A stretch of 64,000 nt of DNA, taken from assembly GCF_028462495.1 (NCBI RefSeq), contig NZ_JAQOWX010000006.1:22999-86998 (forward strand). Direction: 5' to 3'. The stretch is from Roseateles_E sp005503085. Its GTDB lineage: Bacteria > Pseudomonadota > Gammaproteobacteria > Burkholderiales > Burkholderiaceae_C. The notes under the pieces are model-generated. The model did no database searches, had not been told where the DNA came from, and was given only the letters and a program-made list of their open reading frames with translations. This document shows positions 1-8,156 of the stretch, one piece after another. Position 1 is the first letter of the stretch. The number at the start of each line of letters is the position of its first letter. Made by a program: the position numbers and the translations under genes.

Positions 1-177
1 GTCAAGTCGCAGTTCGGCTTCCACATCATCAAGCTGGAAGACACCCGCGAGGCCCAGTTCCCGGCCTTCGACGACGTCAAGCCGCAGATCGTGCAGCGCC
101 TGAGCCAGCAGAAGATCGCCAACTTCCAGCAAGAGCTGAAGACCAAGGCCAAGACCGACTACAAGTTCGCCAACTGA
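1..177 (+). CDS. Peptidyl-prolyl cis-trans isomerase, parvulin/PpiC type (C-terminal part only)
   Basis: The window opens inside this gene; only the last 58 residues are visible, ending in TGA at 175-177. The fragment begins with VKSQFGFHIIKLEDTR, which matches the closing beta-strand of parvulin rotamase domains (usually FGYHIIKLE). A charged helix follows, typical of the C-terminal tail of periplasmic PpiC/SurA-like foldases. Such enzymes isomerise X-Pro bonds of proteins crossing the periplasm. The N-terminus, signal peptide and most of the catalytic domain lie outside the window, so the exact subfamily cannot be given. A strong terminator follows directly. Confidence 0.8.
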   Translation, partial: VKSQFGFHIIKLEDTREAQFPAFDDVKPQIVQRLSQQKIANFQQELKTKAKTDYKFAN

Positions 178-191
178 GTTGAGTTGAGCCT

Positions 192-228
192 AAACCGCGC
201 GACGCCCCCGGCGAGCGCGGTTTTTTTT
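192..228 (+). terminator. Rho-independent terminator after the PpiC-type gene
   Basis: AACCGCGC pairs with GCGCGGTT across a short C-rich loop and runs straight into eight T residues. It lies 14 bases after the stop codon of the isomerase gene. Confidence 0.9.
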
Positions 229-256
229 CGTCTCTGGAAACGCCCAAGCGCAGCCC

Positions 257-814
257 ATGCCCGCCACCCGTCTTGCTCGCCGACTGCTGCCCCATCCCGA
301 CACCTTGGCCAAGACCCCGGGGCTGAAGTGGCTGGGCCACTACCTGTCGCCGCGGCCCTGGCTATGGGTTGCGCACCGCCGCCGTGTCGCGCTGGGCGTC
401 GGTCTGGGCCTGGCCGTCGGTGTGATCCCGCTGCCCACGCAGATGGTGCTGGCGGCCGTCGTGGCGATCGCCTGCCGCGCCAATGTCGCGGCGGCGATTG
501 CCGCCACCTGGCTGACCAATCCCTTCACCCTGGTGCCGATCTGGAGTCTGGCCATCCTGCTGGGCCGGATGACCTCGGGCCATGATGGACCGATCGCGAC
601 GCCGGCGATGCTGGAAATCGACTGGACCGCGCCCCTGAGCTGGGGCCCGGCCCTGCTGGGCTGGATCCAGGCGCTGGGCAAGCCGCTGCTGATCGGCCTG
701 CCGTTGGCCGGCCTGCTGCTGGGCGCGCTGGCCTATCTGGCGGTCTATATCGGCTGGTGGGCGGTGATACGCGGCGAGCGCCTGCGGCGGCTGCGCCGCC
801 GTGCTCAGCGGTAG
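257..814 (+). CDS. DUF2062 domain membrane protein
   Basis: A protein of 185 residues with a basic N-terminus and hydrophobic helices at about 42-63, 68-90 and 137-160, plus an Arg-rich cytoplasmic tail. The central region (RRVALGVGLGLAVGVIPLP, then ANVAAAIAATWLTNPFT) is the DUF2062 signature. Family members are small inner-membrane proteins of unknown biochemical role, often found near envelope or glycosyltransferase genes. The ATG at 257 precedes the conserved start of the family. It follows a terminator, so it is probably transcribed on its own. Its last 10 bases overlap the convergent pcaG gene. Confidence 0.85.
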   Translation: MPATRLARRLLPHPDTLAKTPGLKWLGHYLSPRPWLWVAHRRRVALGVGLGLAVGVIPLPTQMVLAAVVAIACRANVAAAIAATWLTNPFTLVPIWSLAILLGRMTSGHDGPIATPAMLEIDWTAPLSWGPALLGWIQALGKPLLIGLPLAGLLLGALAYLAVYIGWWAVIRGERLRRLRRRAQR

Positions 815-1320
815 TCGAAGAACACCGTCTCGCCCTCACCCTGCAGGCGGATGTCCCAGCGGTAATGTCCCGGCGCCGCGTCGGGCAGCGCCAGCAGGCT
901 GGCGCGGCGCGCCTCGGGCACCTGGGCCAGCAGCGCCGAGTCGGCCAGACCGGCGGCATCGGCCAGGAAGACCGCGCTGAACTGGTGCTTCAGCAGGCCG
1001 CGCGCAAACACCGTGATATGAGCCGCCGGCTCGCCATGGCCGACGGCCGGGCTCAGCCGCAGCACGAATTCGCCCTGCTCGCCGGTGGCCACACGGCGAA
1101 AGCCCGGCAGCGGGCCGGCCTCGGCCACGCCCGGGGTCCAGGCCTCGATCCAGCCGTCATTGACGGGCTCGCCGGCGCCGTCGAGCAGGCGACCCGCGAT
1201 CACCACGGCCACAGCCCCCGCCACAGCGCCCGGCTGGGCCGAGGCGGCCCAGTGCCAGGCCTCATGCGGGAACGGGCCTATGGTTTGCGAACTGGTCAGC
1301 AGGCAATCGTGGTCGGGCAT
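805..1320 (-). CDS. pcaG: Protocatechuate 3,4-dioxygenase alpha subunit
   Basis: Alpha subunit of the intradiol ring-cleaving enzyme that turns protocatechuate into beta-carboxy-cis,cis-muconate. The 171-residue protein has the N-terminal TSSQTIGPFPHEAW segment and the beta-sandwich core motif AAHITVFARGLLKHQFS seen in PcaG. It lacks the iron-binding Tyr and second His, as expected, because the beta subunit holds the iron. It is somewhat shorter than the usual 190-200 residues. The ATG at 1320 is chosen because AGGAG lies just upstream and it starts the family's MPDHDCLLTSSQT-like N-terminus; the frame continues upstream only into pcaH. Third gene of pobA-pcaH-pcaG, 17 bases after pcaH. Confidence 0.93.
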   Translation of the reverse strand: MPDHDCLLTSSQTIGPFPHEAWHWAASAQPGAVAGAVAVVIAGRLLDGAGEPVNDGWIEAWTPGVAEAGPLPGFRRVATGEQGEFVLRLSPAVGHGEPAAHITVFARGLLKHQFSAVFLADAAGLADSALLAQVPEARRASLLALPDAAPGHYRWDIRLQGEGETVFFDYR

Positions 1321-1337
1321 AGCAAGCTCCTGGCGGC

Positions 1338-2030
1338 TCACAAGCCGAAGGGGGTGGCCGCGCTGCCGCGCAGCACGATGTCGAAGCGATAGCCCAGCAT
1401 CTCGGCGCCGACCGTGTCCTCCATGCTGAAGCGGGCGATCAGGCGCTCGCGCGCTCCAGCATCGGCAATGCTCTGGAAGATCGGGTCGTGGTCGAATAAC
1501 GGGTCGGCGGGGAAGTACATCTGCGTGACCAGGCGCTGGGCCATCACATTGCCGAACAGCGAGAAATGGATATGGGCCGGACGCCAGGCCTTGTCGTGAT
1601 TGCCCCAGGGATAGGGCCCCGGCTTGATCGTGATGAAGCGGTAGCGGCCCTCCCCGTCCGTCATCAGCTTGCCCAGGCCGAAGAAGTTGGGGTCCAGCGG
1701 CGCGGCATGCTGGTCCTTCTTGTGCCAGTAGCGGCCCGCCGAATTGCATTGCCAGACCTCGATCAGCGAGTCGCGCACCGGCCGGCCATCCTCGTCCAGC
1801 ACCCGGCCGCTCACGACGATCTTCTCGCCCAGCGGCGCGGCCGCGCCCTGGCGGGTCAGATCGGCATCGAGCGGGCCCAGCAGCGCGCGGGCCAGGGTCA
1901 GGCCTTGCGTCGTCACGGCCGGCGCGTCGATGCGCAAGGGCGGCTGCGCGGGCCCGCGGCTGCGCGTGGACTTGTAGGGCGGGTAGATCAGCGCGGGGTA
2001 GACGCCCGCCGGCACCGGCTTGAATTGCAT
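1338..2030 (-). CDS. pcaH: Protocatechuate 3,4-dioxygenase beta subunit
   Basis: Catalytic beta subunit of the intradiol dioxygenase; the 230-residue length is normal for PcaH. The four ligands of the non-haem ferric iron can be placed: Tyr101 (SAGRYWHKKDQ), Tyr140 (KPGPYPWGN), and His153 and His155 (RPAHIHFSLFG). The N-terminal YPALIYPPYKSTRSR segment is the usual PcaH opening. The start at 2030 has AGGAG a few bases upstream; an earlier in-frame ATG at 2072 would overlap pobA and adds nothing conserved. It lies 22 bases after pobA, so one transcript probably carries both steps from 4-hydroxybenzoate to ring cleavage. Later beta-ketoadipate genes (pcaB, D, I, J) are not in the window. Confidence 0.96.
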   Translation of the reverse strand: MQFKPVPAGVYPALIYPPYKSTRSRGPAQPPLRIDAPAVTTQGLTLARALLGPLDADLTRQGAAAPLGEKIVVSGRVLDEDGRPVRDSLIEVWQCNSAGRYWHKKDQHAAPLDPNFFGLGKLMTDGEGRYRFITIKPGPYPWGNHDKAWRPAHIHFSLFGNVMAQRLVTQMYFPADPLFDHDPIFQSIADAGARERLIARFSMEDTVGAEMLGYRFDIVLRGSAATPFGL

Positions 2031-2052
2031 CTGGCTCTCCTGGAGGTGCTCG

Positions 2053-3240
2053 TCAGAGCGGCAGGCCGACATAGTTCTCGGCGATCATGCCGCGGCCATG
2101 GGCCGATTCGATCAGATAGCTCAGCTCGGCCTCCTGCAGCCGGGCATCGAAGGCCGGCTGATTGGGGAAGCGGTGCAGCAGCGTGGTCATCCACCAGGAA
2201 AAGCGCTCGGCCTTCCAGATCCGCTGCAGGCAGCGCTGCGAGTAGTGATCGACACCCAGCTCGCTGCCACGGTAGAAATCGGCCAGCGCCTGCCACAGAT
2301 AGGCCACATCGGAGGCCGCCAGGTTCAGGCCCTTGGCCCCGGTCGGCGGCACGATATGGGCGGCATCGCCGGCCAGGAAGAGGCGGCCGAAGCGCATCGG
2401 CTCGGCCACGAAGCTGCGCAGCGGCGCGATGCTCTTCTCCAGCGCCGGCCCGCTCACCAGGCGCGCCGCCTCGGCGGCCGGCAGGCGCCGACGCAGCTCG
2501 TCCCAAAAGGCCTGGTCCGACCATTGCTCGACCCGCGCCTGGCTGTCGCACTGCAGGTAGTAGCGGCTGCGCGTCGCGCTGCGCTGGCTGCACAGCGCAA
2601 AGCCACGCTCATGCCGCACATAGATCAGCTCGGGCGAGACCGGCGGCACGTCGGCCAGCACGCCCAGCCAGCCGAAGGGATAGACCTTCTCGTGGGTGGT
2701 CAGCAGCGCGGGCGGTACGCTGGCGCGGCAGATACCGTGAAAACCGTCGCAGCCGGCGATGAAGTCGCAGCGCAGCTCGCGGGCCCGGCCGTCCTGGACA
2801 AAGCGCACCCCCGGCTGCCGGCCGTCAAAGTCCAGCACCTCGACCTGCTGGGCCTCGTAGACGCTCTCCAGCCCGGCCTCCGCGCGCGCATCCATCAGAT
2901 CGCGGGTCAGCTCGGTCTGGCCGTAAATCATCACCTGCTTGCCGGTCAGGGCCTGCAGATCGATGCGCTGCAGCCGGCCGTCTATGCACAGCTCGAAACC
3001 GCCATGCGGCAGGCCCTCGCGATGCAGGCGCTGGCCGACCCCGGCCTCGTCCAGCAAAGCCACCGTGCCCGGTTCCAGCACGCCGGCACGGATGCGCGAC
3101 AGCACATGGGCGCGGCTGCGCTGTTCGATGATGATGTTGGCGATACCGGCCTTGGCCAGCAGCTGGCCGAGCAGCAGGCCGGCCGGGCCGGCGCCGATGA
3201 TGGCGACCTGGGTGCGGATCGCGGCGGGAGGATTCACCAT
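2053..3240 (-). CDS. pobA: 4-hydroxybenzoate 3-monooxygenase
   Basis: Cytosolic FAD enzyme that hydroxylates 4-hydroxybenzoate to protocatechuate using NADPH and O2. The 395 residues match the usual 394. Visible motifs are the FAD-binding GAGPAG at residues 16-21, the DG motif CDGFHG near 170, and LFLAGDAAHIVPPTGAKG near 285, which closes the flavin site. RYYLQC and PFGWLG are typical PobA segments. The start at 3240 gives the family-length N-terminus; an in-frame ATG at 3282 would add 14 unconserved residues, and neither has a clear ribosome site. First gene of pobA-pcaH-pcaG. The 71-base gap upstream carries a candidate IclR-type operator. Confidence 0.96.
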   Translation of the reverse strand: MVNPPAAIRTQVAIIGAGPAGLLLGQLLAKAGIANIIIEQRSRAHVLSRIRAGVLEPGTVALLDEAGVGQRLHREGLPHGGFELCIDGRLQRIDLQALTGKQVMIYGQTELTRDLMDARAEAGLESVYEAQQVEVLDFDGRQPGVRFVQDGRARELRCDFIAGCDGFHGICRASVPPALLTTHEKVYPFGWLGVLADVPPVSPELIYVRHERGFALCSQRSATRSRYYLQCDSQARVEQWSDQAFWDELRRRLPAAEAARLVSGPALEKSIAPLRSFVAEPMRFGRLFLAGDAAHIVPPTGAKGLNLAASDVAYLWQALADFYRGSELGVDHYSQRCLQRIWKAERFSWWMTTLLHRFPNQPAFDARLQEAELSYLIESAHGRGMIAENYVGLPL

Positions 3241-3296
3241 CGGCCAAGCGTAGCCGGCGCCGGCGCGCTTCTCAATGGACACAAACGCTGCAGGCT

Positions 3297-3310
3297 TGCA
3301 CTAATCGAAC
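3297..3310 (-). promoter_or_regulatory. Candidate PcaR/PobR-type (IclR family) operator upstream of pobA
   Basis: On the minus strand this reads GTTCGATTAGTGCA. The first seven bases equal the left half of the PcaR site described in Pseudomonas (GTTCGAT followed by AATCGCAC, from memory); the right half is degenerate. It sits about 57 bases before the pobA start codon, in the only gap where the pob/pca promoter can lie. A PcaR-like regulator is encoded at 20185-20991. Regulation is inferred. Confidence 0.35.
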
Positions 3311-3311
3311 A

Positions 3312-3998
3312 TCAGACCGTGGCCAGGCGCCCCGCTTCGATGCGCAGCTGGCGCTGGCAGCGCGCCGCAATCGCCGGATCGTGCGTCACCAGCACCAAGG
3401 TGGTGCCGGCTTCGCGGTTCATCTCGAACATCAGCGCCATCACCGCCGCGCCGGTCGCGAAGTCCAGACTGCCGGTCGGCTCATCGGCCAGCAGCACGGC
3501 CGGGCGCTGCACAAAGGCCCGCGCCAGCGCCACCCGCTGCTGCTCGCCGCCGGACAGCACGCGCGGATAGTGCCCGAGCCGCTCACCGAGGCCGACCCGC
3601 TGCAGCATCTGCGTGGCCAGCGCCCGGGCCTCGCGCTCGCCGCGCAGCTCCAGCGGCAGCATCACATTTTCCAGCGCGGTCAGATTGCCCAGCAGCTGAA
3701 AGCTCTGGAACACGAAACCGATGTGCAGCGCGCGCTGGGCGGCGCGCTGGTCCTCGTCGAGCACGAACAGATCCTGGCCGGCCAGGCGCACCGTGCCGCT
3801 GCTGGGGGTGTCCAGGCCGGCGAGGATGGCCAGCAAGGTGCTCTTGCCCGAGCCCGAGGCGCCGACGATGGCCACCGACTCGCGCGCGGCCAGCGTGAAC
3901 GAGATGTCATGCAGAATCGTCAGCACGCCGGTCGCGTCCTGCACCTGCTTGCCGACGTGGTCGACCTCAACAATCGCTGCGGAAATCACTTCAGACAT
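3312..3998 (-). CDS. ABC transporter ATP-binding protein, LolD/YbbA type
   Basis: A 228-residue ATPase with a complete set of motifs: Walker A GASGSGKST, signature LSGGEQQR, Walker B VLLADEPTG, and the H-loop VTHD. The sequence resembles the LolD/MacB/YbbA group, which works with FtsX-fold permeases to move lipoproteins or hydrophobic compounds across the inner membrane. The start at 3998 (MSEVISAAIVEVDHVGK) is the first ATG giving a family-like N-terminus; the long upstream extension runs through the divergent esterase. In E. coli, ybbA is divergent from tesA and followed by the ybbP permease. Here the divergent esterase is kept but the next gene downstream is pobA, so the permease partner is missing from this spot. 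Confidence 0.9.
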   Translation of the reverse strand: MSEVISAAIVEVDHVGKQVQDATGVLTILHDISFTLAARESVAIVGASGSGKSTLLAILAGLDTPSSGTVRLAGQDLFVLDEDQRAAQRALHIGFVFQSFQLLGNLTALENVMLPLELRGEREARALATQMLQRVGLGERLGHYPRVLSGGEQQRVALARAFVQRPAVLLADEPTGSLDFATGAAVMALMFEMNREAGTTLVLVTHDPAIAARCQRQLRIEAGRLATV

Positions 3999-4013
3999 AG
4001 GATTCGGATCGGG

Positions 4014-4658
4014 ATGAAACGTCGTCAATGGATTCAACACTGTAGCCTGCCGGCCTTGCTGATCGCGGTGCCAGGTCTTGCGCAGACCGCGGCCGGCACG
4101 GCGCCGCGCCGCATCGTCGTGCTGGGCGACAGCCTGTCGGCCGAGTATGGCATTGCGCGCGGCAGCGGCTGGGTCGCGCTGCTGGAGCAAAAACTCAAGG
4201 ACGAGAAACTGGCGGCCCAGGTGGTCAATGCCAGCATCAGCGGCGATACCAGCTCCGGCGGGCGTTCACGCCTGCCGGCCCTGCTGAGCCAGCACAAGCC
4301 TACGCACCTGATCATCGAGCTGGGCGGCAATGACGCGCTGCGCGGCCTGCCTTTGTCGATGACACGCGAGAACCTGCAGGCCATGGTGCGCGCCGGCAAG
4401 GCCGCCGGCGCCAAGGTGCTGCTGGTCGGCATGCAGGTGCCGCCGAACTACGGCGCCAGCTACGGGCGCGATTTCGCCGCGCTGTTCGAAGCGGTGGCGC
4501 GGGCCGAGAAGACCGCGCTGACGCCCTTTCTGCTGGCGGGCGTGGCCGACCGGCCGGACGCCGAGAGCTGGTTCCAGGGCGACCGCATCCACCCGCTGGC
4601 CAAGGCCCATCCGCTGATGCTGGGCCAGGTCTGGCGGGCCTTGCGACCGCTGCTCTGA
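4014..4658 (+). CDS. Arylesterase / lysophospholipase, TesA-like SGNH hydrolase
   Basis: Predicted periplasmic esterase of 214 residues with a signal peptide (residues 1-25, cleavage near LAQTAA). SGNH blocks are clear: block I VVLGDSLS with the nucleophile Ser, block II SISGDTSSGG, block III ELGGNDALRG, and block V DRIHP with the catalytic Asp and His. TesA-type enzymes hydrolyse acyl thioesters, lysophospholipids and aryl esters. The start codon is only 15 bases from the divergent ABC ATPase start, so both promoters must overlap. This arrangement is the same as tesA/ybbA in E. coli. The gene ends 5 bases from the convergent FecR-domain gene. Confidence 0.92.
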   Translation: MKRRQWIQHCSLPALLIAVPGLAQTAAGTAPRRIVVLGDSLSAEYGIARGSGWVALLEQKLKDEKLAAQVVNASISGDTSSGGRSRLPALLSQHKPTHLIIELGGNDALRGLPLSMTRENLQAMVRAGKAAGAKVLLVGMQVPPNYGASYGRDFAALFEAVARAEKTALTPFLLAGVADRPDAESWFQGDRIHPLAKAHPLMLGQVWRALRPLL

Positions 4659-4663
4659 TCGAC

Positions 4664-6511
4664 TCAGCGGGCCTGCTCGCCGCGCCGGCCCGGCCCACCG
4701 CCGTTCCATTCACCGCGCTCGCGCTGCGGGCCGCGATCCTTTGGTTGCTGCACCTGCGGCTGCTGCACCTGCGGCGGCCGCGCAGGCTCGGCCTCGCGCT
4801 GCGGCCGCTCGATGCCGCGCGGCGGGGCCGGGATGCCGATCTGGGGCTGCGGCCGCGGCTCGGCGCCACGCTCCTGGAAACGCCCGGGGACGCGCGGCTC
4901 GAAGCCGGGCGGCCGACCATGGAACTCGCGGGACGGCAGCGGCTCATCGGAGCGCCCCGCATTCGGATTCGGCGTCGGGCGCGGCGGCCCGACGCCATCA
5001 GCCGGTCGGCCGGGTCGGCTCGTCCAGCCCGGTCGCTCGAAGCGCTCGCCGCGCTCAGCCCGGTCGCCCCGATCGGGACGTTCGATGCGTTCAAAGCGTT
5101 CGTTGCGATCGATCCGATCGACCCGGTCAATGCGCTCGGGGCGGTCGGGGCGGTCGGGGCGCTCACGCGGCGGCCGGGGCTCGACGATGGCCTGGGGCGG
5201 GCGCACGCGCGGCACCTGCCACTGCGGCAGTTCGCCACGCCCCGGCACCTGGGTCACCGGCCGCAGCGGCCCCATCTGGCCGGGATTGAAGGGCGAAGGC
5301 CGGCCGCGGCCCTGCTCGGGCAGCAGGCTGACGGCGCCGGGCACATCGATATTGCGATGGCGGCGATGCTCGGGGCGGCCCTGCCAGCCATGGCCATGCT
5401 CGCGGTTGACCCGCTGCCAATAGCCCGGGCTGTGGCGATAACCGGGCAGATAGGCCTCGCGCGGCGCCAGCGGATACCAGCCATAGCGCGGCGGCGGCGG
5501 CCGGCCGCCGCCGATATGGATGCCGACGCTGAGCGCCGGCCCGCCGACCCAGGCCACCAGGGCCGGCGCATAGACCGGCCGTGCCACATAGGCGCCGGGC
5601 GCCCAGCACCAGCGCCCCCCGTGATGCACCCAGCGGCCATAGTGGAAGGGCGCGAAGCCCCAGGGCGCGGCATCGATCCAGCTCCAGCCCCAGGCGCGCG
5701 TCCAGCCCCAGCGTCCATAGCGATAAGGCGCCCAGTCGACCGCCACCACAGTGGGCGTCCACAGCGGGCCGTACTCGCTGCTCTGCTCCCAGCGGCCATG
5801 GCGGTCCAGTTCCTCGGCGCCGGTCATCTCGGGTGACACATAGCTGTTGGCCAAATGACGGCCCTCGGCCTCGCGCTGGGCCAGCAGCCAGTCGGCGAAC
5901 TCGTCGCGCTGCAGGCGCTGGCGCTCGGTGCGCGGGCCGTCGGCCCACCAGAATTCGGCCTGCTCGTCGGCCTGCAGCCAGACCGGCGCGGCCTCGCGCG
6001 CGCGCGAATCAAAGCGCAGGCTGCCCTCCCAGTTCAGCGCGCGGCTGCCGCGCTCGAGCTGGTCGATGCGGTACAGGCCCTCGCGCTCGGCGCTGAAACG
6101 GCCCTCGCGCGTCAGCAGCTGGTAGTCGTTGACCTCTTCGCGGTTGCGCAGCCGCAGCGCCAGCGAGCCCTTGTCGAGCCGGAGTTCGACGCGGCCGTCA
6201 TCGAGGCGGCTAAATTCCAGATCGCTGCCCTCGTCCAGCCACAAGCTGGTCGACCCGACCCGCAGACTGACGCGGCCGCCCCCATCGGTGCGCAGGCGGT
6301 CGCCCGGGCCTATGGTCTGGTTGCGCTCCAGCTGCACCCATTCCTTGTCTTCGGCATCGAACAGCCAGGCTTCGCCGCTGATCTCGGCGACACGACCGGC
6401 CCGCGCCGGCGGATCCTCATCGGCCCGGGCGGGGCTCAGCAAGGTGCTCAGCGCCAGGCAGAACAGCAGTGAGTAAAGTCGAGGGAAGCGGGGCAAGGCA
6501 GCGGCTTTCAT
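4664..6511 (-). CDS. Secreted FecR-domain / DUF6600 protein with Arg-Asp-Pro-rich tail
   Basis: A 615-residue protein in three parts. Residues 1-30 are a signal peptide (cleavage near SPARADE). Residues 35-160 form a FecR-like beta domain (GRVAEISGEAWLF, IGPGDRLRTDGGG). Residues 225-385 are rich in Trp, Tyr and Gly, with repeated YGRW/W-G motifs as in DUF6600 proteins. The last 200 residues are low-complexity: a run of ERPDRPDR, ERIDRVDR and similar units, then Pro/Arg/Glu-rich sequence to the end. GGAGACC precedes the ATG. No partner sigma or anti-sigma gene is adjacent, so the FecR domain is probably not acting in iron signalling. Function unknown; an envelope role is likely. Confidence 0.85.
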   Translation of the reverse strand: MKAAALPRFPRLYSLLFCLALSTLLSPARADEDPPARAGRVAEISGEAWLFDAEDKEWVQLERNQTIGPGDRLRTDGGGRVSLRVGSTSLWLDEGSDLEFSRLDDGRVELRLDKGSLALRLRNREEVNDYQLLTREGRFSAEREGLYRIDQLERGSRALNWEGSLRFDSRAREAAPVWLQADEQAEFWWADGPRTERQRLQRDEFADWLLAQREAEGRHLANSYVSPEMTGAEELDRHGRWEQSSEYGPLWTPTVVAVDWAPYRYGRWGWTRAWGWSWIDAAPWGFAPFHYGRWVHHGGRWCWAPGAYVARPVYAPALVAWVGGPALSVGIHIGGGRPPPPRYGWYPLAPREAYLPGYRHSPGYWQRVNREHGHGWQGRPEHRRHRNIDVPGAVSLLPEQGRGRPSPFNPGQMGPLRPVTQVPGRGELPQWQVPRVRPPQAIVEPRPPRERPDRPDRPERIDRVDRIDRNERFERIERPDRGDRAERGERFERPGWTSRPGRPADGVGPPRPTPNPNAGRSDEPLPSREFHGRPPGFEPRVPGRFQERGAEPRPQPQIGIPAPPRGIERPQREAEPARPPQVQQPQVQQPKDRGPQRERGEWNGGGPGRRGEQAR

Positions 6512-6595
6512 GCTGGTCTCCAGATAGCCGCTCTATAACGCCAGCGGCCCGCGCGGCGCCGACCTGCTTACAAAACTTTGCTTGGCCGTCGGCGT

Positions 6596-7132
6596 TCAGT
6601 CGTCGGCGTTCGGGTCCAGCTCCGGGAACAGCACCGAGGTGTAGCCGAAGCGGCTGAAGTCCTTGATGCGCATCGGATAAAGCACGCCCAGCAGATGGTC
6701 GCACTCATGCTGGACCACACGGGCGTGGAAGCCCATGGCCTCGCGCTCTATGGGCCGGCCTTCGAGATCGAAGCCGCTGTAGCGAAGCTGGCTGTGGCGC
6801 GGCACGACACCGCGCAGGCCCGGCACCGACAGGCAGCCCTCCCAACCCTCCTCCATCGCGTCGGACAGCGGCGTGATGAGCGGATTGATCAGCACGGTCA
6901 GCGGCACCGGCGGCGCGTCCGGATAGCGCTCGTTGCGCTCGAAGCCGAAGATCACCAGCTGCAGGTCGACGCCGATCTGCGGCGCTGCCAGGCCGGCGCC
7001 GTTGGCGGCCTTCATCGTGTCCAGCATATCGGCCACCAGCTCACGCAGCGCCGGCGTGCCGAACTCGGTGACCGGTTTCGCCACCCGCAGCAGGCGCGGA
7101 TCGCCCATCTTCAGTAGTTCTCTGACTGCCAT
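6596..7132 (-). CDS. def: Peptide deformylase
   Basis: Removes the formyl group from the N-terminal Met of new proteins. All three metal-site motifs are present in the 178 residues: GAGLAAPQIG (motif 1), EGCLSVPG (motif 2, metal Cys), and QHECDHLLG (motif 3, two metal His and the catalytic Glu). The C-terminus continues past the last motif, as in type I/III bacterial forms. It stands apart from fmt, which is its common partner elsewhere; fmt is not seen here. It is divergent from the metallo-hydrolase at 7182. A second def copy elsewhere is possible. Confidence 0.95.
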   Translation of the reverse strand: MAVRELLKMGDPRLLRVAKPVTEFGTPALRELVADMLDTMKAANGAGLAAPQIGVDLQLVIFGFERNERYPDAPPVPLTVLINPLITPLSDAMEEGWEGCLSVPGLRGVVPRHSQLRYSGFDLEGRPIEREAMGFHARVVQHECDHLLGVLYPMRIKDFSRFGYTSVLFPELDPNADD

Positions 7133-7181
7133 CGTTGATCCTGTCGGGCTATCGTTGGACGGATTCTAAGGAGACAAGACC

Positions 7182-8144
7182 ATGTCCGAGTTTGTGCAGG
7201 CCCTGGGCGATGGCATATACGCCATCGACACGGGCTTTCAGCGCGACCATTTCGACGCTGCCTATGTGCTGGTCGAGAACGGCCGCGCCACCTTCATTGA
7301 CTGCGGCACCAACCACGCAGTGCCGCGCCTGCTGGCCGCGCTGCAGCAGCTGGGCCTGGGACCGGATGCGGTCGACTGGGTGATACCGACCCATGTGCAT
7401 CTGGACCATGCCGGCGGTGCCGGCCTGCTGATGCAATCGTTACCGACCGCCAAGCTGCTGGTGCACCCGCGCGGCGTGCGCCATATGGTCGATCCGAGCG
7501 CGCTGTACGAGGGCGCGCTGGCGGTCTATGGCGATGAAGAGATGCAACGTTCCTATGGCCGGCTGGTCGGCGTGCCGGCCGAGCGCGTGATGGCCAGCGA
7601 GGACGGAATGAGGATCACCGTCGGCACAAGCGCACGGGAGCTGCTGCTGCTGGACACCCCCGGCCATGCGCGCCACCACCATTGCATCTGGGATGCGAGG
7701 AGCCAGGGCTGGTTCACCGGCGACACCTTTGGCCTGTCCTACCGCGAGTTCGACGCCGCGCTGGGCCCCTGGATCATGCCGACCAGCACGCCGGTGCAGT
7801 TCGATCCCGAGGCGCTGGAAACCTCGGTGGCCCGCCTGCTGAGCTATGCGCCGACGCAGATGTTCCTGACCCATTACAGCCGGGTCGGAGGCCATGCCGA
7901 TGAGGTGCAGCGGCTCGCCGGCCTGCTGCTGACGCAGGCCCGCTCCATGGCCGAGACGGCGCGCAGCCTGCGCGGCCACCCGCTGCGCCACGAGGCGCTG
8001 AAGGACGCCTTGCTGACGCTCTACCTGCAGGGCCTGGCGGCGCATGGCTGCGCCTTGAGCCCGGCGCGCCAGACCGAGCTGCTGGCCATGGATGTGGAAC
8101 TCAACGCCCAGGGTCTGGGCGTGTGGCTGGACAAGCAGGACTGA
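7182..8144 (+). CDS. Metallo-beta-lactamase-fold hydrolase
   Basis: A 320-residue MBL-fold protein. The zinc signature THVHLDHAGGAG (HxHxDH) is near residue 70, a second metal His in DTPGHARHHHC is near 170, and GDTFGLSYR supplies the bridging Asp. The C-terminal third (QRLAGLLLTQARSMAET onward) is helical and may be a substrate or dimer domain. The fold covers thioesterases, glyoxalase II and other hydrolases, and the substrate cannot be told from sequence. Start at 7182 follows AAGGAGACAAGACC, a good ribosome site. Single gene between divergent def and a convergent GGDEF gene. Confidence 0.88.
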   Translation: MSEFVQALGDGIYAIDTGFQRDHFDAAYVLVENGRATFIDCGTNHAVPRLLAALQQLGLGPDAVDWVIPTHVHLDHAGGAGLLMQSLPTAKLLVHPRGVRHMVDPSALYEGALAVYGDEEMQRSYGRLVGVPAERVMASEDGMRITVGTSARELLLLDTPGHARHHHCIWDARSQGWFTGDTFGLSYREFDAALGPWIMPTSTPVQFDPEALETSVARLLSYAPTQMFLTHYSRVGGHADEVQRLAGLLLTQARSMAETARSLRGHPLRHEALKDALLTLYLQGLAAHGCALSPARQTELLAMDVELNAQGLGVWLDKQD

Positions 8145-8156
8145 AGGGCGCGCGCC

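Noticed and set aside
4995..5165. A minisatellite or CRISPR-like array in the repeated gcgatc/ggtcg region.
   Set aside because: The repeats are irregular and in frame; they code for the Arg/Asp-rich tail of the FecR-domain protein.
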